Source: Methanooceanicella nereidis
GTDB taxonomy: Archaea > Halobacteriota > Methanocellia > Methanocellales > Methanocellaceae
Assembly (NCBI RefSeq): GCF_021023085.1
Contig: NZ_PGCK01000006.1
Location: forward strand, 62,001-126,000
Length of the DNA stretch: 64,000 nt
Reading direction: 5' to 3'
Part shown: piece after piece, positions 8,901 through 18,014 of the stretch
Numbering within the stretch: the first letter of the stretch is position 1
Layout of the letters: the number at the start of each line of letters is the position of its first letter
Notes under the pieces: generated by a model
Databases searched by the model: none
Told to the model about the DNA's origin: nothing
The model's input: only the letters and a program-made list of their open reading frames with translations
Position numbers and translations under genes: made by a program

Positions 8901-10808
8901 TCAGGCCGCTACCTCTGCCCCGGGCTCTTTTCCAGTCGGGTAAAGGTCCCTTGCCGCATTCTCAAGCCCGAGCGACAGGAGCTTGACACGGGTCGGCCAG
9001 CCTGTATTCTTATTCCATCCTCTTGCCTCGTAATATTCATCGAGCATTCCTTCGAGATGGACGACGCTCCCTTTTGTCGGCCCGTAAGGCACTGGCGTGG
9101 ACGTAAGTCTTTTAGGAAGACGGTCATCTTTTCTTCCGATACCTTCGCGGACGTTGAACGCACGCTGAAGGTTCCATATACGATCCCCTGTCTCGAGCAA
9201 TTTTTTCCCGTCGATATCAAATCCGGTGACAGCTGACAGATATTTTGCATACTGACCTGGCTCGATAGTATAACAGATTATTGTGAACATGCAGCAGACG
9301 AGCGAATTCACAGCAACGGAATAGTTCTGGGCCGGTATAAGCCACTCCACCTTATTTGCCTCCGATAGCTGGTCAAACTCTTCCGGCATTCCCAGTTCCT
9401 TTGACCTGAAGCCCAGGCATTCTGACGCGGCTGCAAAAGGCCGAAGATTATCCCCTCCGCGATTATCGACTGCATATCCCAGTGCCATTGCTTTACTTCC
9501 GCGTACTTCGATCCCGGGCAGGTCTAGCTTTTTTACACTTAAGGCATATTTCTCGGAGCCGCGCCCTATCTTTTTTGCAGCCTCCTCGACACCGTCGGCA
9601 AGATAGGCCCCAAGCTCCATCCTTGTGGCTATCTTGGGGATCATAGCTACCATGGCCTCATGGTCTCCCCAGTTCAATCCTATGCCGTGAGTATCCTCTT
9701 TATTGATAATGCCGCGCTCATAAAGTTCCATAGCCCACGCGATAACAGCGCCGGTGGAGACAGTGTCCAGCCCGAACATATCGCACCACATGTTCGCTCT
9801 TGATATCGCTTCCAGGTTGTCGTTTCCGCATTGTGAGCCGAACGCGACGGTAGTATCATAGTCAGGGCCCTTTCCTTTCGTCCCATGATAAGGTCCGTAC
9901 GGGATGTCTATGACTCGAGTGCAATGTATCGGACAGCAGAAACACCCTCGTGTACCTTTTAGAATTGTTTCGGCCATCTTTTGCCCGGTCATGTTCTCCG
10001 CGCCCTTAAAAAACCCGGAACTATGGTTCTTTGTCGGTAATACCCCTTTTTCATTCATTAAGCCGATAATGCCGTCGACACCATATTTTGGGAAGACGTC
10101 GCCGGTGATGACATGATCACGGCAGGCATCGAGAAGCTCGTTCATCGATGCGAAACTCTTTGCAGGATCTGCTGCAAAAAGATCCTTTGATCCTTTTACC
10201 GCTATAGCCTTAAGATTCTTCGAGCCCATCACCGCCCCGGTGCCGCCTCTGCTTGCAGAGCGCTGGTAGTCGTTCATGATGCTCGCGATCTTCACAAGGT
10301 TCTCTCCTGCCGGGCCGATGCTTGTGACACATATCTTTTTATCGTTCAACTGCTCTTTTATCAGCCTATCAGTGTCAAAAGTAGTCTTTCCCCATAGCTC
10401 ATCGGCCTCGTAGAATCCGGGCTTGCCGTCGTTGATGAAAAGATAGACGGGACGGGGACTTTTTCCTTTTACTATTATCCCGTCATAGCCGGCGAGCTTT
10501 AATTCTGTACCCCAGTACCCTCCGGCATGGGCCGTCGTCTCGCAATGGGTGAGAGGCGATTTTGTAACGACGCAATGCCTTCCCGATGTCGGGGCCAGAG
10601 TGCCTGTAAGAGGACCGGTCATGAAGATCAATAAGTTGTCCGGCCCCAGAGGATCCGTGTAAGCAGGGACTTCATCATAAAGATATTTTATTCCGAGCCC
10701 TTCACCGCCGATGAAATCTTTCAATACGCTCTCTTCCGGCGCCTCGTCGGAACAGGTTAACGTTGAAAGTTCTACCCTCAATATTTTTCCGGCATAGCCT
10801 CCGGGCAT
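8901..10808 (-). CDS. Tungsten-type aldehyde:ferredoxin oxidoreductase
   Basis: The 635-residue protein belongs to the AOR family, which oxidises aldehydes to acids with a bis-pterin tungsten (or molybdenum) cofactor and passes electrons to ferredoxin. The N-terminal GGEGLGIKYLYDEVP and the pterin-binding CVVTKSPLTHCETTAHAGGY are present. The [4Fe-4S] ligands appear as CFCCPIHC (a CxxCxxxC set near residue 286) plus a distal cysteine in SLVCCMF near residue 504. ATG 10808 is chosen because GGTGAT, which overlaps the stop of the upstream ferredoxin gene, precedes it closely. The adjacent polyferredoxin is the likely electron-transfer partner. The natural aldehyde cannot be read from sequence. 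Confidence 0.93.
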   Translation of the reverse strand: MPGGYAGKILRVELSTLTCSDEAPEESVLKDFIGGEGLGIKYLYDEVPAYTDPLGPDNLLIFMTGPLTGTLAPTSGRHCVVTKSPLTHCETTAHAGGYWGTELKLAGYDGIIVKGKSPRPVYLFINDGKPGFYEADELWGKTTFDTDRLIKEQLNDKKICVTSIGPAGENLVKIASIMNDYQRSASRGGTGAVMGSKNLKAIAVKGSKDLFAADPAKSFASMNELLDACRDHVITGDVFPKYGVDGIIGLMNEKGVLPTKNHSSGFFKGAENMTGQKMAETILKGTRGCFCCPIHCTRVIDIPYGPYHGTKGKGPDYDTTVAFGSQCGNDNLEAISRANMWCDMFGLDTVSTGAVIAWAMELYERGIINKEDTHGIGLNWGDHEAMVAMIPKIATRMELGAYLADGVEEAAKKIGRGSEKYALSVKKLDLPGIEVRGSKAMALGYAVDNRGGDNLRPFAAASECLGFRSKELGMPEEFDQLSEANKVEWLIPAQNYSVAVNSLVCCMFTIICYTIEPGQYAKYLSAVTGFDIDGKKLLETGDRIWNLQRAFNVREGIGRKDDRLPKRLTSTPVPYGPTKGSVVHLEGMLDEYYEARGWNKNTGWPTRVKLLSLGLENAARDLYPTGKEPGAEVAA

Positions 10809-10813
10809 ATTAA

Positions 10814-11230
10814 TCACCCCAGAACCCAGCCGATCGCGTTCGTCGGGCAATATTTAACGCACATTGGCTGGCCCTGGCAAAAATCGCACTTTCTTGGCAT
10901 CTTACGGTCCGGGTAGTATTGAAGCACCTCTGTCGGACAGGCCTCTATACATTTACCGCACCCAGTGCATTTATCCTCGTCCAGTATGAAGATACCGCGC
11001 TCTCCTGTCGTAACTATGGTATAATCCTCATAGATGGCTTCCATAGGGCATGCATCCGCACATCTTCCGCATTGTATGCATATGCGTATGTTGTGCTCGT
11101 CCGGATAGTCAAGGTCGACTATGACCCTGCCTCTTCGAGGATTGAAAACGATATCATGGACCCATGCACATATTGCCTCGCACCTGTGGCATGATATGCA
11201 AACGTCATCATTTTTAGTCAGCCTGCTCAT
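10814..11230 (-). CDS. Four-cluster polyferredoxin, AOR partner subunit
   Basis: The 138-residue protein contains 16 cysteines in ferredoxin spacing: CISCHRCEAIC, CIQCGRCADACP, CTGCGKCIEACP and CDFCQGQPMCVKYCP with preceding ligands. This is the pattern of HycB/AorB-type electron-transfer subunits with four [4Fe-4S] clusters. Its stop overlaps the ribosome-binding site of the AOR gene, so the two are translationally linked. It probably shuttles electrons from the aldehyde oxidoreductase. Confidence 0.92.
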   Translation of the reverse strand: MSRLTKNDDVCISCHRCEAICAWVHDIVFNPRRGRVIVDLDYPDEHNIRICIQCGRCADACPMEAIYEDYTIVTTGERGIFILDEDKCTGCGKCIEACPTEVLQYYPDRKMPRKCDFCQGQPMCVKYCPTNAIGWVLG

Positions 11231-11531
11231 TAATATCCATCTCCACTGCCGCTTGACCGTTTCGAAAAAATCGATGTATTATTTTTTTAAAAAGTCAGGG
11301 ATAAAACATTATTCTACGATTAATGCGAAAACTAAAGTGCCCGCTCAAAATATTGAAATTTCAACCAAATAATTTCAAAAATGTAAGCTAATCTATATAT
11401 AATCAATATGTTGTGGGTAATAATAGATAAATAAGCAAAAGCTGGCGCGAGAAGCCCGGTATCTCATAAATATTCGGAATTTTCGCAAAATATTGAAAAA
11501 GAAGAATTTCCTGACCACGGAGTAACCATCA
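11231..11531. other. Divergent intergenic region with promoter-like elements
   Basis: The region separates the polyferredoxin gene from a small plus-strand gene. It contains a TATA-like TCTATATATAATC near 11391. Next comes a leader with GCTGGCGCGAGAAGCCCGGT at 11441-11460, which can fold weakly and resembles the hairpin before the Lrp-type gene at 6837. Confidence 0.4.
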
Positions 11532-11753
11532 ATGATAGAGATTAGCTTAATCGACTGCATTTATACCGCATCGTTCCTGACCTGTGCAATCGGCTTATCG
11601 ATGTCGCATTTCGCGCCGTCCGAGTATAATTGCGATAAAGTAAGGAACGCTATCGAGGGAAGCATGAATTCTCACGACGAGCCGTCCCAGACTTGCGTCG
11701 AGCGGTTTTGTACCGGCGTCGTCAGGGCAATGCAAAAAATAACCTTAAGGTAA
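11532..11753 (+). CDS. Small cysteine-containing protein, unknown function
   Basis: A 73-residue product not recognised as a named family. It has five cysteines (near residues 9, 18, 34, 55 and 60) and an N-terminal stretch of moderate hydrophobicity. Support for a real gene: GGAG ten bases upstream of ATG, host-like codon use, and a stop codon that meets the convergent TPR gene across a shared hairpin. Function cannot be assigned. Confidence 0.55.
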   Translation: MIEISLIDCIYTASFLTCAIGLSMSHFAPSEYNCDKVRNAIEGSMNSHDEPSQTCVERFCTGVVRAMQKITLR

Positions 11754-11772
11754 TACGGCTCATATGCCGTAT
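11753..11772. terminator. Bidirectional hairpin between convergent stops
   Basis: ATACGGC (11753-11759) pairs with GCCGTAT (11766-11772) around a six-base loop. The hairpin includes the last base of the plus-strand stop (TAA 11751-11753) and the minus-strand stop codon (11760-11762). It has no long T tract, so termination in both directions is plausible but not certain. Confidence 0.5.
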
Positions 11773-13190
11773 AACGATTTTAGATTGTATATCACCCTGT
11801 TAACAGTCTTTAGCGACTTTCCGGCCTCATAAGCCCGAATGTCGTCGCTTCCGTTTTTAAGGATATTATCATAATATTTCAGGATATCGTCAAGGTCCCT
11901 TCCGATATCGCCAAGGTACAGCTCCATTTTCCCCTCGCTGTCATGCACGCCGCTGATAAGCTTTTTCAGCAGCTTTAAACGGTCGTACAGCGTCACCCCG
12001 GATATGGAATTATATTCATTCAAATCGCTTTCCGGGAACGTTCGCTTAAAGAGAACGTCCAGGAAAGACTCCATCCCGAGGATAGAATCAAGGACGCATA
12101 GATCATAATGTTCCTCGTCAAGCAGGCGTTTAGCGTTCAGAAGTAAAGATTTGTATAAGACGTCTTCACCCGAGGACAATAACATATTGACGAGCATGGC
12201 ATCCTCTGTCGTCAATGTCAGGGGGACCACAGGCTTTGTCGACACGACATGATACGCTTCGACCGGATCGCCGAAAGCGTTAATGACCTCAAGCGATCTT
12301 ACCGCGAAATACTTTTTACTGATGGATAAGCTCAGATCTTCCCGTACTATGGCTATGGCCTTCATGAACTTCTTAACATGGTCAAAGGCCTCTTCCTCGA
12401 CGCCTGCAGGACATACTTCCAGGATACGGTCGCCCTCCGACGAAGCAGCTTCGATGGATCTTCTCACTGTATCGTAGCCTGCCTCGAATTCCATCTCGCC
12501 CATGGATACGGGCTCTACGAGGCTGTCGTCGATATTTTGCTCTATAGGCTTTATGCTTATTATCCGGACATGTTTCCCGTGCTCCTTGAACATGAACGGC
12601 TCATTGATGTCAATGGCAAAGCCGTGAAGCAGGAACCTTACTCTCACCATACATGGAAGTCCTGATCTGATAAGATGCTCAAGCGCGCCGGCAGCCGAAG
12701 TCCGCGCCAGCTCCTCTTCCTGTTTTATTTGTAGCTCTTTTACGCGTGCCTCAACTATGCGGTCGTAGACGGGCTGCTCTTTTACGACGATGTCCATAAA
12801 TTCACCGCCGAGCTCCTCGCCGAGGGACCTGAACTCGATAAAATATTTTTCGTAATCGTCTACGTCCATCACGCTGCCTACGCCCAGCAGATTATAGATG
12901 GTGTTAAAAAGCGACTCCTTTGAGCCGTTGGGGTGCTCCTTCTTTATCAGATACGAACTCTCAAAATTTTCCTTTGCATCGGCAGCCTTCCCGTCCTTGA
13001 TGAACGTGATGCCGATATTGTTCAAAGTCTCTGACATCTCTTTGTATGATCCAAGCCTCTCATAGATCTTGAGTGCGACACTGAACTCTTTTCTTGCGGC
13101 AGGGTACTTTTTCATCGATAGCAGATAATTACCGTTTTGGAAGCGCCTGCCGGCTATTTTTTGGGATTTGCTGGCGTCCATTCGTATCAT
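11760..13190 (-). CDS. TPR-repeat protein of unknown function
   Basis: The 476-residue protein starts with tetratricopeptide-like helices (about 5-95: NGNYLLSMKKYPAARKEFSV and ALKIYERLGSYKEMSETLNN show the typical pattern). A large unrecognised region of mixed alpha/beta character follows. The C-terminal 150 residues are mostly helical (DLCVLDSILGMESFLDVLF). TPR regions mediate protein contacts, so this is probably a scaffold or sensor component. No signal peptide or membrane segment is seen. ATG 13181 is an alternative start. Confidence 0.8.
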   Translation of the reverse strand: MIRMDASKSQKIAGRRFQNGNYLLSMKKYPAARKEFSVALKIYERLGSYKEMSETLNNIGITFIKDGKAADAKENFESSYLIKKEHPNGSKESLFNTIYNLLGVGSVMDVDDYEKYFIEFRSLGEELGGEFMDIVVKEQPVYDRIVEARVKELQIKQEEELARTSAAGALEHLIRSGLPCMVRVRFLLHGFAIDINEPFMFKEHGKHVRIISIKPIEQNIDDSLVEPVSMGEMEFEAGYDTVRRSIEAASSEGDRILEVCPAGVEEEAFDHVKKFMKAIAIVREDLSLSISKKYFAVRSLEVINAFGDPVEAYHVVSTKPVVPLTLTTEDAMLVNMLLSSGEDVLYKSLLLNAKRLLDEEHYDLCVLDSILGMESFLDVLFKRTFPESDLNEYNSISGVTLYDRLKLLKKLISGVHDSEGKMELYLGDIGRDLDDILKYYDNILKNGSDDIRAYEAGKSLKTVNRVIYNLKSLYGI

Positions 13191-13307
13191 TTTAGTTATA
13201 GGGCTTGGTATATATAAGCCTTTTAGAGCATGACTTTTTCATAAAGGGATTAGTAAATATTTTTGACTTTTTTACGTTTATGTGGATGATGTTTTTTGTG
13301 TTGTTCC

Positions 13308-13365
13308 TTTCGGATGGCAGTAGATACTAATGTCACAGAAACACAAAAACACTAAAATATTTTCT
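13308..13365. repeat. Solo end of the foldback element family
   Basis: TTTCGGATGGCAG, then TAGATACTAATGTCACAGAA and ACACAAAAACACTAAAAT, match the left end of the palindrome at 140. Even the flanking GATGATGTTTT before it is shared. The opposite arm is absent. It is a remnant or a one-ended copy lying in the divergent promoter region of the next genes. Confidence 0.75.
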
Positions 13366-13446
13366 CAAATAACGAAGAAAAACCCTTTTATAAGACCTTT
13401 ACTTAAGCGTTTCGCCAATTATATTTCACATCTGAAGTTTTACACA

Positions 13447-13456
13447 CATATAAATA
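13447..13456 (+). promoter_or_regulatory. TATA-box-like element of the small Cys-rich gene
   Basis: ACATATAAATAG around 13445-13456 fits the archaeal TATA box. It lies about 75 bases before the GTG start at 13530, implying a leader of roughly 50 bases. Motif match only. Confidence 0.4.
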
Positions 13457-13529
13457 GTATAAATTGAATTAATTATTAGTTGGTTAATTTGCAATAAATT
13501 GACCGGCAACTAAAGGGGGGTTAAGTATA

Positions 13530-13721
13530 GTGATTTCTACAAAGTGTCCTATGACAAAGGACCTATCCAAGGATTGTATCAAGGAAAGATGCGCATGGTT
13601 TGACAGCGACGCCAGCGAATGCTGTGTTAAAAGCTTTGTCATGGGAAGAGCCCTTCTTGCGCAAAAACATTACGGATTTATCAATATCAAAGGGTCCCAG
13701 CTCATTGAAACAACCCAGTGA
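13530..13721 (+). CDS. Small cysteine-rich protein, possible metal binder
   Basis: The product has 63 residues with CPMTKDLSKDCIKERCAWFD and a later CC pair, a spacing seen in small archaeal and bacterial proteins thought to bind a metal or cluster. GTG 13530 is supported by the upstream AAAGGGGGG sequence. Its charged C-terminal half has no recognised domain. It is monocistronic and lies before the DNA ligase gene with its own spacer. Confidence 0.7.
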   Translation: MISTKCPMTKDLSKDCIKERCAWFDSDASECCVKSFVMGRALLAQKHYGFINIKGSQLIETTQ

Positions 13722-13853
13722 TATGCACAAAAACTATTTTTAATATTTACTATATAATATAAATGTAAATTTTTTAAACTTTTTGACAGATCCGTTTAAA
13801 AAATTATAAGATTCAATACGCTGTATAAACTGTCACAGCTTAAAGTGATCCCG

Positions 13854-15554
13854 ATGTTATTTAAAGAGTTAGTTGAAGTTTTCGAGAGGCTTAAAAAAAC
13901 ATCCAGCAGGCTTGAAAAAACGGCAATACTGGCCGATTTCATAAAGGACGTGCCCGCGGATGACCTGCCAATTATAGTAAATTTTTGTACAGGTAAGATA
14001 TTTCCCACGTGGGACGAAAGAAAGATCGGGATAGCCAGCCAGTCGATGGTAAAGATCATTTCATCCGTATCCTATAACAGCGAACCAAAGGTCATCGAGA
14101 GCTATAAACATACAGGACATCTTGGTATAACAGCGGAAGAGATGTTCCAGAAAAAAGCGCAGCAGACATTTTTTGCACCCGAGGACATCACGGTCAGGGA
14201 GCTTTATGATACTTTTGTCTCGCTCTCCGAAATGTCCGGGACCGGCTCGGCCACTAAGAAACAGAAAACACTAATGGGCATACTTCGCAGGGCTGACCCG
14301 AAGGAGGCACACTATATTGTCAGCCTTACTATCGAATATGTTTTGTCCGGCGCTAAAGAAGGCGTGATGGAAGAAGCCATAGCTAAAGCTTTTAACGTCG
14401 ACGCAAGCCTTGTGAGAAGGGCGAGCATGCTGACTAGCGACCTTGGCGAGAGCGCAAGGATAGCGAAAACCGAAGGAAAGGAAGGCCTTGAGAGTATCAG
14501 CATCAAACCCATGAGGCCGGTAAGGCCGATGCTTGCCCAGAACGTTGCGAGCATCGAGGAAGCCATGGAAGCCATGGGCGGGATCGCGGACTTCGAGACC
14601 AAGTATGACGGCGCACGCCTTCAGATACATAAACAGGGAGATAAGGTAAAGCTTTATTCCAGAAGGCTGGAAGACCTGACGGAGGCCCTTCCGGAAATAG
14701 TGACCTACGTGAACAGGAGCGTGAAAGCTGATTCGGCGATACTTGACAGCGAGTGTATTGCCATCGACGCTTCCAGCGGACGCCCCATACCATTCCAGAA
14801 TATTCTTACAAGGCTGAGGCGTATCTATAAGGTCGAGGAGACGCAGAAAAAATACCCGCTCTACCTGAGGCCTTTTGACGTGCTTTACGTTAACGGTAAA
14901 AGCATGATCGATGAGCCGTTTAAAAAACGCAGAATAGCGCTTGAAAATATTATCGAGCCGCTAAATAGCGAATGCAGCGTAGCCCTTGCGATGATCACGA
15001 GCGACCCGGAAAAGGCCAGGATATTATTTAACGAGGCTGTCCAGGGCGGTAACGAAGGACTGATGGCGAAAGACCTTGAAGCTACTTATACTCCCGGAAT
15101 GAGGGGTAAAAAGATGGTCAAGATCAAGTCTGCACTGGATACTCTTGACCTCGCGATAGTCTCGGCAGAATGGGGCCATGGCCGTAAAGCCGGATGGCTT
15201 ACGTCTTTCGAGGTCGCGGCCTTTGACGAGGAGAGCGAGCAGTATGTTGTGTTCGGGAAGGTCGCCAGCGGTTTCTCGGACGAGCAGCTTGAGGATATCA
15301 CTGAAAGACTGAAGCCCCTTAAGATCGGTGAGCATGAAAGGATCATCGATGTCAGTCCGGAGATCATCGTTGAAGTGAAGTTCGAGGAGATCCAGAAGAG
15401 CCCGGTGTATTCAAGCGGGTATGCTCTGAGGTTCCCGAGGCTTGTTAGGATAAGGGATGACCTGAACCCGGAGGAAGTCAACAGCTTCTCAAGGGTCATG
15501 AATATTTATAATATCCAGCAAAGATACGAGCGTAGAGACAAAGGGACGCCGTAG
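13854..15554 (+). CDS. lig: ATP-dependent DNA ligase
   Basis: A 566-residue archaeal replicative DNA ligase of the LIG1 type, which seals nicks between Okazaki fragments and in repair. The domain order is a helical DNA-binding domain (about 1-210), an adenylation domain with the active-site lysine in KYDGAR near residue 250, motif III-like PLYLRPFDVLYVNG, motif IV EGLMAKD, motif V KMVKIK, and a C-terminal OB domain (GKVASGFSDEQ). ATG 13854 is preferred to GTG 13845 because the GTGATC that contains the GTG is an almost perfect ribosome-binding site for the later ATG. The 3' end faces pheT across a foldback repeat. Confidence 0.95.
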   Translation: MLFKELVEVFERLKKTSSRLEKTAILADFIKDVPADDLPIIVNFCTGKIFPTWDERKIGIASQSMVKIISSVSYNSEPKVIESYKHTGHLGITAEEMFQKKAQQTFFAPEDITVRELYDTFVSLSEMSGTGSATKKQKTLMGILRRADPKEAHYIVSLTIEYVLSGAKEGVMEEAIAKAFNVDASLVRRASMLTSDLGESARIAKTEGKEGLESISIKPMRPVRPMLAQNVASIEEAMEAMGGIADFETKYDGARLQIHKQGDKVKLYSRRLEDLTEALPEIVTYVNRSVKADSAILDSECIAIDASSGRPIPFQNILTRLRRIYKVEETQKKYPLYLRPFDVLYVNGKSMIDEPFKKRRIALENIIEPLNSECSVALAMITSDPEKARILFNEAVQGGNEGLMAKDLEATYTPGMRGKKMVKIKSALDTLDLAIVSAEWGHGRKAGWLTSFEVAAFDEESEQYVVFGKVASGFSDEQLEDITERLKPLKIGEHERIIDVSPEIIVEVKFEEIQKSPVYSSGYALRFPRLVRIRDDLNPEEVNSFSRVMNIYNIQQRYERRDKGTP

Positions 15555-15673
15555 AAAAGCAAATGATTTGAAGTTATTTTGTAAAAATTTTTATTCTTCG
15601 ATTATAACTTTTTTTGTTGTCGTAATAACCTTTTCTTGCATAGTTATTATTTAAAAGATTTTAAAATACAAAA

Positions 15674-16272
15674 TGCAACAACCACAAAGGACACAAAGGT
15701 CCACTAGCTCTCACCACAAAGTACACGAAGGTTACTAAGGCACACGGTATCTCACCACAAAGTACACAAGGGCAACAAAGGTCCACTAGCTCTCACCACA
15801 AAGTACACGAAGGTTACTAAGACACACGGTATCTCACCACAAAGGACACAAAGGCAACCAGGGAACACAAAAATTTTTTAAAATAGTTAATTCAAATATG
15901 ATGTCGCAATTTTTCCCTTTTTTAATATTATAATTATAACTTGGAGGTATGATCTTAAAGTTATATTAACTCCAATAAGTCTTTCTAAAAATTTTTGTGT
16001 TCCTTGGTTACCCTTGTGTCCTTTGTGGTTAAGCTAGTGTACCTTGATTACCCTTGTGTCCTTTGTGGTTAAGCTAGTGTACCTTGATTACCCTTGTGTC
16101 CTTTGTGGTTAAGCTAGTGTACCTTGATTACCCTTGTGTCCTTTGTGGTTAAGCTAGTGTACCTTGATTACCCTTGTGTCCTTTGTGGTTAAGCTAGTGT
16201 ACCTTGATTACCCTTGTGTCCTTTGTGGTTAAGCTAGTGTACCTTGATTACCCTTGTGTCCTTTGTGGTGAA
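15674..16272. repeat. Foldback element of the CACAAAGGACACAAAGG type
   Basis: Left arm (15674-15882) and right arm (15986-16272) are built from complementary words (CCACAAAGGACACAAAGG against CCTTTGTGG, and GGGAACACAAAAATTTTT against AAAAATTTTTGTGTTCC) around an AT-rich centre. The left arm contains an ~82-bp unit twice (GGTCCACTAGCTCTCACCAC starts each copy). The right arm contains a different 40-bp unit six times. It occupies the whole gap between the convergent lig and pheT genes. Short words of this kind are widespread in prokaryotic genomes. Confidence 0.85.
16021..16260 (+). repeat. Six perfect 40-bp tandem repeats
   Basis: The unit begins CTTTGTGGTTAAGCTAGTGT and continues ACCTTGATTACCCTTGTGTC. 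It is repeated six times without a single difference, which indicates recent expansion. A partial copy precedes it and a truncated one follows. There are no spacers, so it is not a CRISPR array. Confidence 0.95.
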
Positions 16273-16346
16273 AAAATAGTATCTATCATTATTGAAAATC
16301 AGCAAGTATACAATAATGCCTTGCAAAAAAAATAGAACAGCCACCC

Positions 16347-18014
16347 TTAATTTTTAAGGGCGGATACTTCCATTTCGAACACTGCTACCGGCATCTCAAT
16401 ACCCCAGTTCTTCAAGACCTCCGGGCGTACTTCCCCGATAATGCCTGCCCTTTTATCACCGATAACGATCTCCGCGCATCTGCCATCAATGAACGTCGGA
16501 TCGCTAGCAGGCGGCGTGCTGAGCTTATCGGCAAGCCCGAAGTTGAAGCATAAAGCCTGAAGCTTTGCCTTTACCTCGTTAAACCCTGCTTTCGAGTAAC
16601 ATAACGCGCATGCGACATGATCCTCTTCAAACACACCAGTATCAGTAGTGTCATCGATATGAGCGACGGCTCCGACCTCGAAGATGTTCTGCGGGTATTC
16701 GCGGTGCAGGTTATTCGACAGGACTATCATGAGCGACGGCGTAAGCCATGTCCTCACGACGTTGTACTGTTCGGCATAGGGATTCGAGATCTCGACGATA
16801 TTATTGGTATTCGTCTGGCCCATCTTTGTGGTGATCTCGTCTTTTCCTATGAGGATGAAATTGAGAGTGTCCTGGCATCCTAGCCCGATCATTACCTCTC
16901 TTACCGCGTCGCCTAGCTTATTCCTCTCAGTGAGCTTTCCTATGGACGGCGTGTTGGGGTATGACGGTGTAATATTGTTGTAACCGTAAACCCTGCCGAC
17001 ATCGTCCACAATATCGCGCTTGTGCAATATATCGGCCCTGTATGGCGGTATCTGGACGACCAGGTAGTCATCCTTGACCTCCTTTATGCCGAAGCCCATC
17101 CGCAACAGAAGTTCGCTTATCTTGTTGGACATCAGGCCGAGACCGAGGATGCGGTTTATGTATTCTACATCCATGCGCATCTCGCGTACGCCGAAATCCG
17201 GCCTCGGGAGGTCCTTATCCGGGTACTTGACAGTAACGCTGTAGATCTTAGCTCCTCTCAGGGATAATGAATAAAGCGCTATGTTGAGCATGTAGTCGAT
17301 AGTCCTCATGTCTTCGCCGGTAAGCTCTATCAGGAGCTCTGTCGTGTCAATGGAGACCTCGGTCCGCTTCGAGTTAATGATGGGCGGGAACGAGAAGACT
17401 CCGTCATCGTCGTATATGAGCGGCACCATCTCTTTGCCCTCAAGGACATATCCGTAATCCTTACCTTTGTCATGCCTTTGCATGACCTCTGCGGGTGTCA
17501 TTAATTCGTTGCTTTGAAGGGGCACGAATTTTACCGAATCCTTCGGGACTCCGCGGTAATGGATGGTCTTACCCTTGATCTTTGACAGGTCGTGTACACC
17601 GATAGCGCCTTTCTTTCTTCTCCTGCCGAAAGTGCCGTGAAGCTTCTCCTGCAGGTGCATTATCGACTTGATCGACTCGTCGGTGAAATGAACGCCTCTG
17701 ACTATGGCGCCGGTTATGTACGGCCTTATATCTTCGACTTCCCTGTTGACAACTAGCGTATAGTCGGAACTGTGTATCTCGGGCATTATCATGCCGGTCT
17801 GTAAGCCGTAGAACGCGCGGAGCATCATGGCGATGCCTTCCTCGCTTAAAAGGTCGGCGCGGTCGCTGGTGACCTCGAATGTCACTTCGTCGCCTTCGAT
17901 GGCCTCTGTCTCAAGCCCGAGCTCAAAAAGGTCCTCGCGGACTTTGTCCAGAGTTAGGTCATCCTTGCCTACAAGCTTAACAAGGTCCGGGAAATTAAAT
18001 GTCACTGTCGCCAT
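16347..18014 (-). CDS. pheT: Phenylalanyl-tRNA synthetase beta subunit
   Basis: The 555-residue archaeal/eukaryotic-type PheRS beta subunit pairs with PheS in an alpha2beta2 enzyme that charges tRNA-Phe. The N-terminus ([16 protein letters not shown]), the B3/B4-like region ([13 protein letters not shown]), the B5 domain (about 260-340) and the C-terminal catalytic-like domain with [17 protein letters not shown] are all present. Its start overlaps the end of pheS by 13 bases, so the two are translationally coupled. It is the last gene of the operon. Confidence 0.96.
   Translation of the reverse strand: MATVTFNFPDLVKLVGKDDLTLDKVREDLFELGLETEAIEGDEVTFEVTSDRADLLSEEGIAMMLRAFYGLQTGMIMPEIHSSDYTLVVNREVEDIRPYITGAIVRGVHFTDESIKSIMHLQEKLHGTFGRRRKKGAIGVHDLSKIKGKTIHYRGVPKDSVKFVPLQSNELMTPAEVMQRHDKGKDYGYVLEGKEMVPLIYDDDGVFSFPPIINSKRTEVSIDTTELLIELTGEDMRTIDYMLNIALYSLSLRGAKIYSVTVKYPDKDLPRPDFGVREMRMDVEYINRILGLGLMSNKISELLLRMGFGIKEVKDDYLVVQIPPYRADILHKRDIVDDVGRVYGYNNITPSYPNTPSIGKLTERNKLGDAVREVMIGLGCQDTLNFILIGKDEITTKMGQTNTNNIVEISNPYAEQYNVVRTWLTPSLMIVLSNNLHREYPQNIFEVGAVAHIDDTTDTGVFEEDHVACALCYSKAGFNEVKAKLQALCFNFGLADKLSTPPASDPTFIDGRCAEIVIGDKRAGIIGEVRPEVLKNWGIEMPVAVFEMEVSALKN

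Noticed and set aside
16021-16260. Six regular 40-bp repeats resembling a CRISPR array
   Set aside because: The copies are directly adjacent with no unique spacers and are complementary to the opposite arm of a foldback; no cas gene is nearby.
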